In this document: one piece after another, positions 60,672 through 64,000 of the stretch | Numbering within the stretch: position 1 is the first letter of the stretch | How the letters are laid out: the number at the start of each line of letters is the position of its first letter | Origin: Baylisascaris procyonis | Lineage: Eukaryota; Nematoda; Chromadorea; Rhabditida; Ascarididae | Assembly: GCA_037389465.1 (NCBI GenBank) | Contig: JAZARR010000171.1 | Span: 3,867,001 to 3,931,000, forward strand | Direction: 5' to 3' | DNA: 64,000 bases | Program-made: the position numbers and the translations under genes | The notes under the pieces: generated by a model | The model's database searches: none | Seen by the model: only the letters and a program-made list of their open reading frames with translations | What the model was told of the DNA's origin: nothing

Positions 60672-63552
60672 GTCTTTCCGAAGGCTTAATTTCTGAACAA
60701 ATGTTTCGATGATTCTAAGCAACGTGAGCCTCAATGAGGTTGAAAAAGGAAATATCAACGTCTATTGAAGTTTAGATATTTGCAAAACCACGTGATCAGA
60801 TGCTCAGCAATGGTCATTTCTATTCGCTTATGTTCCTTGTTTTGGGAGCCGTCTCCGCGCTCACTTTGCTCATCCAGGTTAGTAGCTATTTATTCCATTA
60901 TTAATGTATGTTAGCGTTGCTTTTTGGTAGTCAAAGTCGAGTCAGGCAAACAATCGGATCTATCCTCTACATAAGGATGGCAAGAACCCAAGATCACGAG
61001 CTCTTGCTAACTCACAACCTCTTAACAAAAGTTCTGATTCAGATTTATCCTAGAAGTAGCAGCATTATACACTGTCAATATCCGATGTAAAAACAAAGTT
61101 TCATTAATTTTAATGAGAGGAATGATTCGATGAATCCAACGTCCTTATTCCACACTATTACGCAGTCTCTATAAAAGTTCATTTGTTATGGTTCGTAAGT
61201 CTGTAACTATGTTCATGTGAAATAATTATTAGAAAAAAACACAAATCTCAGCATGGGTTTGACTGGGACTGAAAATTTTCTCCCGGCGATATCTATATTG
61301 CGGTTTTATATTCCCGCGACAGGTGTTTCAACCAGCTAAGGTAGCATAACTGTCATACTTGATGAATATATCTGATTTTCGGTGTTTTCGGCGAATAATT
61401 TATATTGAGCTGAAATCAATCCCATCTTCAGGCGTTTTTCTTCGGTATGTCGGCCGAGCGTCTAACGCGTCGTCTACGTTCACGTATATTTCACAATGTT
61501 CTACGAATGGATATCGCCTATTTTGATATGTCAAATCATTCAAGTGGGAAAATATCCACTCGTCTCGCAACCGATACACCGAACGTTAAATCGGTTCGTT
61601 GAACGATATTGATTGATTAACTGATTTTGTTCAATTTTTTCGATCTCTAATGCTAAGAGTACCGTTTTAGTAATTATTGATGCATCTAGAATTGGATCAA
61701 CCTGAAATAACAATATTAAGGCAATCGATTATCGTTTGGGGAGTGTGCTATCATCACTTGTCTCTGTGGGTTGTGGTATTGGTATCGCGTTCTATTTCGG
61801 TTGGCAAATGGCATTGCTCGTTATAGCGATTTTCCCACTTGCTGGTGTTGGACAGGCATTCCATCTGAAATATATCGAAGGAAGGCATAATCACGATGCA
61901 AAAGAATTGGCGAGTAGTGGAAAGGTGAGTGCATGCTTTCTTATGACCAATAAATAGCGTCTTTCAAGAATATAGATGATTATATTCCACAGGGAGGTGA
62001 TGAATGCATTTATTTAGAAAACGTGAATGGATTCTATAGAAAGGCGGGTGATTTTACTCTATACGTCTTGATGAAATAAGAGAATGTGAAGGAAGAGACG
62101 GATCATCGCAAAAAAAGCACGATCATGGCAGTTCGATGCATCAGTTTGTGAATCCTTTACAGACTTGAATGCCGCAAAAAATATGCAGTAAACTCGGTTA
62201 TCGGTGAAATTCTGTTGAAACTTTATTTCGTTTGAAATTTGGCTTATTTTCGTTTTGAAATTTGGCTTATTTTCGTTTTATTGTTCGATTTTGACACAAG
62301 GGAGGAGAGATGACTCTTATGAATACGTATTTTGATTAGTGTTTTGAAGCCTCGAAATTTTCCTTGATTCAGGAATCATCGAGATTTGCTTTTCTGACTT
62401 TCCTCTGTAATCCTGACATAATCCATGATGGTACTTTCTCGATTTTTGGCATTGCACGTCATTCGTTAAGCGCAACATTCAGGTTGCATTGGAAGCAATC
62501 GAAAGTATTCGCACGGTGCATGCATTAACTCTTGAACGGAGATTTTACGAGAAATTTTGCCATTTTCTCGAAAGACCACATAGAAGTTCAACGAGAAAAG
62601 CGGTTGCACAGGTAAGTGAATAATGAGGGGAGGAGGAGGAAAGAGGAGAGGGGGAGATGATCCTGTCATAGCTTTAAATCGAGGCCATTTGTTGGGTCAC
62701 CGACTTGAATGAGCAAATCTATACGGGATTGAAAGAATGGAAAGTCAATTCAAAACGAAACTCGAAAACTACTTTTTAATTATGTAGTGTTAACTTTTAT
62801 TCAAGGATTCCTCTAACTCTCATAGTTCCTCTTCTTCTCTATGCAGAGACTTGATTGGGAGGACGGCTTTGCAAATATAAAGTCAAGGGTTCTCGTCTCC
62901 GCGTTTCATATGTCTACTTAAATATTTTTTCATGAGTGAAGGTACTTTATAGCTACATTAGCTGCTTTTTGTATTTAATTAATGTGCCTAGAAAACTTGA
63001 AGAATGAGGGATAATAAAATGAGGTAAAATTTTAAAGCGGATTTCCTCTCAATCTTAGAAATTAAGCACTTATAGTGTTTTCTCATGAAATCCTTTCATT
63101 AAAAAATTAAATAGTTAATCCAAAAATTTCATATACATGAAAATTTATATCCTTCTCGGCAGAATCTTTCTGCTTGCTCGAAAGTTTTTCGAAAATCTTC
63201 ATGACAAAATTAAATGGATACTGTTTGTGGATAATTCGCGTATATCATAGACAGACGGTATGAATCGGCGTAAGCATAGAAACGAATATATTATGCAATG
63301 CGATTTAAACGAAGATAAATAAATAAATAAAATGATGACGGAGTCATACTTAAAGATTCTTATATCCGCTTTCCATATGGAGTAAAATAGCAGTAATGAA
63401 TGATTGACACTGCAAATTGTATGGAACTTTTTTCTTCAGGGAATAGCTTATGGCTTCGCAAATTCGATATTTTATTTCCTTTATGCGTCAGCATTTCGTT
63501 TTGGACTTTTTCTCATTCTTGAAACGATTTCCTCACCGATTAATGTTATGAA
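40350..63552 (+). CDS. pgp: P-glycoprotein (ABC transporter, ABCB/MDR type), 3' part outside window
   Basis: Full ABC transporters of this type pump hydrophobic compounds out of cells using ATP; in nematodes they are linked to drug and toxin tolerance. Twenty-two coding exons (copy B exons 1-2, then from 48,850) join in frame to about 1,009 residues. Domain order: basic tail (1-48), transmembrane domain 1 (about 55-370) with sequons NIT (106) and NFT (121) in the first outer loop, nucleotide-binding domain 1 (about 410-650), Ser/Arg-rich linker (about 655-735), transmembrane domain 2 (from about 740). Catalytic motifs are intact: Walker [10 protein letters not shown] (447-455), Q-loop Gln495, signature LSGGQ (551-555), Walker B LLLDE (572-576), H-loop His607. 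About 270 residues, including the second nucleotide-binding domain, should lie beyond 64,000. Orthologue number not assigned. Confidence 0.95.
41538..41606. repeat. (TA)n microsatellite, unit B
   Basis: About 70 bp of TA dinucleotides inside intron 1. A second TA run lies at 41,886-41,916. Confidence 0.95.
42029..42085 (+). CDS. pgp: P-glycoprotein coding exon 2, copy B
   Basis: Acceptor TTTTGCAG, donor AA|GTGCGT. Encodes [18 protein letters not shown] in the hydrophilic cytoplasmic tail and joins exon 3 across a 6.8-kb intron. Confidence 0.75.
42086..48849 (+). other. P-glycoprotein intron 2 (6.8 kb)
   Basis: AT-rich with no supported gene inside. It contains a CAGGGCGCCA-type motif repeated three times in a short G+C-rich island (45,365-45,440), a GTTACT-rich stretch near 45,000-45,130, and an inverted repeat at 48,651-48,723. 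Confidence 0.6.
48651..48723. repeat. Imperfect hairpin with flanking direct repeats
   Basis: TATATATCTAAC...CCTGTAC (48,651-48,683) is mirrored by GTACAGG...GTTAGATATATA (to 48,723). AACAGGTAT occurs just outside both ends (about 48,637 and 48,723). The arrangement resembles a very small MITE-like insertion. Confidence 0.6.
48850..48904 (+). CDS. pgp: P-glycoprotein exon 3
   Basis: Acceptor TTATTTCAG, donor TTG|GTAATA, phase 2 to 0. Encodes [18 protein letters not shown], a Pro-rich end of the N-terminal tail just before transmembrane domain 1. Confidence 0.8.
50359..50506 (+). CDS. pgp: P-glycoprotein exon 4 (TM1)
   Basis: Acceptor CTTTTTAG. Encodes [16 protein letters not shown] and the first membrane helix, then GNMSQSFVD, a conserved region after TM1. 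Only the phase 1 donor GCAG|GTATAA is compatible with exon 5. Reading on past it gives 36 more codons, ending at a stop at 50,614-50,616. Confidence 0.9.
50945..51108 (+). CDS. pgp: P-glycoprotein exon 5 (outer loop 1, TM2)
   Basis: Acceptor TTTTTTCAG, donor CAG|GTGATG, phase 1 to 0. Encodes a hydrophilic loop with two N-glycosylation sequons (NIT, NFT), then [15 protein letters not shown], the start of TM2. Confidence 0.9.
51158..51876. repeat. 21-bp minisatellite in intron 5, about 34 copies
   Basis: Unit ATGAGCCAAGCTATGCATCGA with a C/T variant (GAGCC or GAGCT) and a few truncated units at the left end. Copies are otherwise nearly identical. Since 21 is a multiple of three, both strands stay open for over 200 codons, but the array lies between a good donor at 51,109 and an acceptor at 52,039 and interrupts TM2, so it is intronic. 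Confidence 0.95.
52040..52173 (+). CDS. pgp: P-glycoprotein exon 6 (TM2 end, intracellular loop 1)
   Basis: Acceptor CAATTTTAG, donor GA|GTTAGT, phase 0 to 2. Contains [19 protein letters not shown], the hallmark coupling-helix region before TM3. Confidence 0.92.
52573..52744 (+). CDS. pgp: P-glycoprotein exon 7 (TM3-TM4)
   Basis: Acceptor ATTTTCAG, donor AAG|GTTTGT, phase 2 to 0. Contains [19 protein letters not shown] and [11 protein letters not shown], typical of TM3-TM4 of transmembrane domain 1. Confidence 0.92.
53158..53282 (+). CDS. pgp: P-glycoprotein exon 8 (intracellular loop 2)
   Basis: Acceptor AAATTTTAG, donor AG|GTTAGT, phase 0 to 2. Contains [20 protein letters not shown], the conserved second intracellular loop. 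Confidence 0.93.
53783..53954 (+). CDS. pgp: P-glycoprotein exon 9 (TM5)
   Basis: Phase 2 to 0, donor ACC|GTAAGC. The acceptor is TTTTGAAG, with AAG instead of the usual pyrimidine-AG, but it is the only one that restores [19 protein letters not shown]. Confidence 0.88.
54593..54706 (+). CDS. pgp: P-glycoprotein exon 10 (TM6)
   Basis: Acceptor TTTTATAG, donor CGA|GTAAGT, phase 0 to 0. Contains [19 protein letters not shown], the TM6 region at the end of transmembrane domain 1. Confidence 0.93.
55120..55230 (+). CDS. pgp: P-glycoprotein exon 11 (start of NBD1)
   Basis: Acceptor TTCTATAG. Encodes the A-loop region [17 protein letters not shown] with the aromatic Tyr that stacks on ATP. The donor AAG|GTCGGA is weak but gives the correct join. 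Confidence 0.9.
55458..55517. repeat. (TTTA)n tetranucleotide repeat in intron 11
   Basis: About 60 bp of TTTA units with two TTCA variants. Confidence 0.9.
55810..55935 (+). CDS. pgp: P-glycoprotein exon 12 (Walker A)
   Basis: Acceptor CTTTGCAG, donor AAG|GTATGT, phase 0 to 0. Encodes [13 protein letters not shown] and the Walker A loop GTSGCGKST that binds ATP phosphates. Confidence 0.96.
56631..56710 (+). tRNA. tRNA-like element (probable pseudogene or SINE head) in intron 12
   Basis: TAGCTAAGTTGG matches the RNA polymerase III A-box and GGTTCGATTCC matches the B-box, at tRNA-like spacing. The T-arm GTGGG/CCCAT pairs. The presumed acceptor-stem halves (GCAAGGA and GTAGATA) do not pair and the anticodon stem is poor, so a working tRNA is unlikely. 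A tRNA-derived SINE or a relic is more probable. Confidence 0.5.
56803..57006 (+). CDS. pgp: P-glycoprotein exon 13 (Q-loop)
   Basis: Acceptor ATTTTGCAG, donor AAT|GTATAT, phase 0 to 0. Contains [20 protein letters not shown] with the Q-loop Gln at residue 495 that contacts the transmembrane domains. Confidence 0.95.
57307..57477 (+). CDS. pgp: P-glycoprotein exon 14 (signature and Walker B)
   Basis: Acceptor GTTGCAG, donor AAG|GTTATC, phase 0 to 0. Contains [15 protein letters not shown] and [12 protein letters not shown]. Catalytic Glu is residue 576. Confidence 0.97.
57900..58086 (+). CDS. pgp: P-glycoprotein exon 15 (H-loop, end of NBD1)
   Basis: Acceptor AATTGCAG, donor ATC|GTTTAG, phase 0 to 1. 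Contains [18 protein letters not shown] with the switch His at 607, then the NBD1 C-terminus ([12 protein letters not shown]). Confidence 0.95.
58810..59001 (+). CDS. pgp: P-glycoprotein exon 16 (inter-domain linker)
   Basis: Acceptor TACTGTAG, donor AAG|GTATGT, phase 1 to 1. A hydrophilic, Ser/Arg-rich linker ([17 protein letters not shown]) ending in a Lys/Glu-rich stretch. In related transporters such linkers are phosphorylated; that is inference here. Confidence 0.9.
59095..59290 (+). other. Exon-like G+C-rich segment inside intron 16
   Basis: A patch of higher complexity than the rest of the intron. One frame from the ATG at 59,111 reads [18 protein letters not shown] and continues to about 59,300; another frame is open over most of it as well. 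Neither joins exons 16 and 17 in phase. It may be a decayed mobile-element or gene fragment. Confidence 0.2.
59667..59821 (+). CDS. pgp: P-glycoprotein exon 17 (start of TMD2, TM7)
   Basis: Acceptor CATAATAG, donor ACA|GTATGT, phase 1 to 0. Contains [20 protein letters not shown] and [11 protein letters not shown], equivalent to TM7. Confidence 0.92.
60589..60666. repeat. (TA)n / TACATA microsatellite in intron 17
   Basis: About 78 bp, with TACATA variants at its left end grading into pure TA. Confidence 0.95.
60776..60877 (+). CDS. pgp: P-glycoprotein exon 18 (TM8)
   Basis: Acceptor AGTTTAG, donor CAG|GTTAGT, phase 0 to 0. Contains [20 protein letters not shown], the TM8 helix. Confidence 0.9.
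61432..61593 (+). CDS. pgp: P-glycoprotein exon 19 (intracellular loop 3)
   Basis: Acceptor ATCTTCAG, donor TCG|GTTCGT, phase 0 to 0. Contains [26 protein letters not shown] and LATDTPNVK, conserved in TMD2 of this family. Confidence 0.95.
61721..61924 (+). CDS. pgp: P-glycoprotein exon 20 (TM9-TM10)
   Basis: Phase 0 to 0, donor AAG|GTGAGT. Acceptor ends ATATTAAG, again with AAG. Contains [19 protein letters not shown] and the following loop. Confidence 0.9.
62483..62611 (+). CDS. pgp: P-glycoprotein exon 21 (intracellular loop 4)
   Basis: Acceptor ACATTCAG, donor CAG|GTAAGT, phase 0 to 0. Contains [20 protein letters not shown], the coupling loop of TMD2. Confidence 0.94.
63440..63552 (+). 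CDS. pgp: P-glycoprotein exon 22 (TM11), last exon in the window
   Basis: Acceptor TTCTTCAG. Encodes [20 protein letters not shown] and [18 protein letters not shown] place the donor at AA|GTTTGT (GT at 63,553), phase 2. An earlier GT at 63,545 is possible. TM12 and the second nucleotide-binding domain are not in the window. Confidence 0.85.
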
Positions 63553-64000
63553 GTTTGTTGTTTATGTTTATTTCATTTCAAATTTAGATTTCTTTCCTAA
63601 AATATTTCAGTTTTTATTTAGTAATTAATTTCTATTCTGTTTTTAATTTCTGTACTATTTTTTAGAATTACTTCTTTACATTACTCATAATTACTTCTGT
63701 AATTATTTCTACAAAATAGCTCTCTTAAAATATCAATTCTGGAAAAAAGAATTAAAAATTTCTCTTAGATTTTTTCTACTCAAATTTTAGGTAAATCTAA
63801 CACCACAATTTTTATAATGACTTCACTTTAATTGCAAAATTTCCATCCTCTTCTTTAGGCGAAATTCAAGTAAATTGTTCATTGTTTTGAGATTTGAATG
63901 ATGTGCTAATTCAGATAATAATTACTCTTTTTTAAGTTACGGATTCTTTTTTCTCATGGACAATCTAATGGTCATTAAACTTGAATCATATTCATTAAAG
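63553..64000 (+). other. P-glycoprotein intron 22, partial
   Basis: T-rich, stop-laden sequence without exon-like content up to the window edge. Confidence 0.6.

Noticed and set aside
63404..63628. Frame starting at 63,404 as an independent small protein
   Set aside because: Its core is exon 22 of the P-glycoprotein; the codons before 63,440 and after about 63,552 are intron.

Overview
Eukaryotic, AT-rich, intron-dense DNA that looks nematode. Introns use GTAAGT/GTTAGT-type donors and TTTTCAG/TTTGCAG-type acceptors, acceptor-like sites sit just upstream of start codons (as in trans-spliced nematode genes), and the main gene is a P-glycoprotein, a family expanded in nematodes. I cannot name the species from the sequence. 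The length of the central trinucleotide array suggests a long-read assembly.

Layout. 1-7.7 kb: mostly unassigned, with a 32-bp minisatellite and a few weak minus-strand coding candidates. 7.7-12.1 kb: a complete eight-exon plus-strand gene, predicted 431 aa. All splice phases agree. It has a putative degenerate OTU-like N-terminal region and a Cys/His zinc-binding block. Its exons are much richer in G+C than the surroundings. Further exon-like segments with CxxC motifs lie at 12.29-12.89 kb, and another exon-like segment ends at 13.95 kb. 14.05-27.7 kb: a roughly 13.6-kb (ATT)n array with higher-order structure, decaying at its right side. 27.7-33.9 kb: AT-rich DNA with no gene I can support. 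33.9-43.1 kb: a direct tandem duplication (units of about 4.5 kb), each copy carrying the same first two coding exons of the P-glycoprotein gene. 42.1-64 kb: the rest of that gene as far as the window reaches.

The P-glycoprotein gene runs off the right edge. Twenty-two coding exons join in frame to about 1,009 residues: N-terminal tail, first transmembrane domain, complete first nucleotide-binding domain (Walker A, Q-loop, signature, Walker B, H-loop), linker, and most of the second transmembrane domain. The second nucleotide-binding domain should lie beyond 64,000. Its introns hold a 21-bp minisatellite of about 34 copies, a tRNA-like element, a hairpin, TA microsatellites and recurrent purine-rich tracts.

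The most notable observations are the giant ATT array with 1.6-1.75-kb internal duplications, the duplicated 5' end of the P-glycoprotein gene (possibly an assembly artefact, since defects cluster at the join), and the unfamiliar OTU-like/zinc-finger gene that may lack the expected catalytic residues. All gene models come from reading the DNA by eye; no searches were run.
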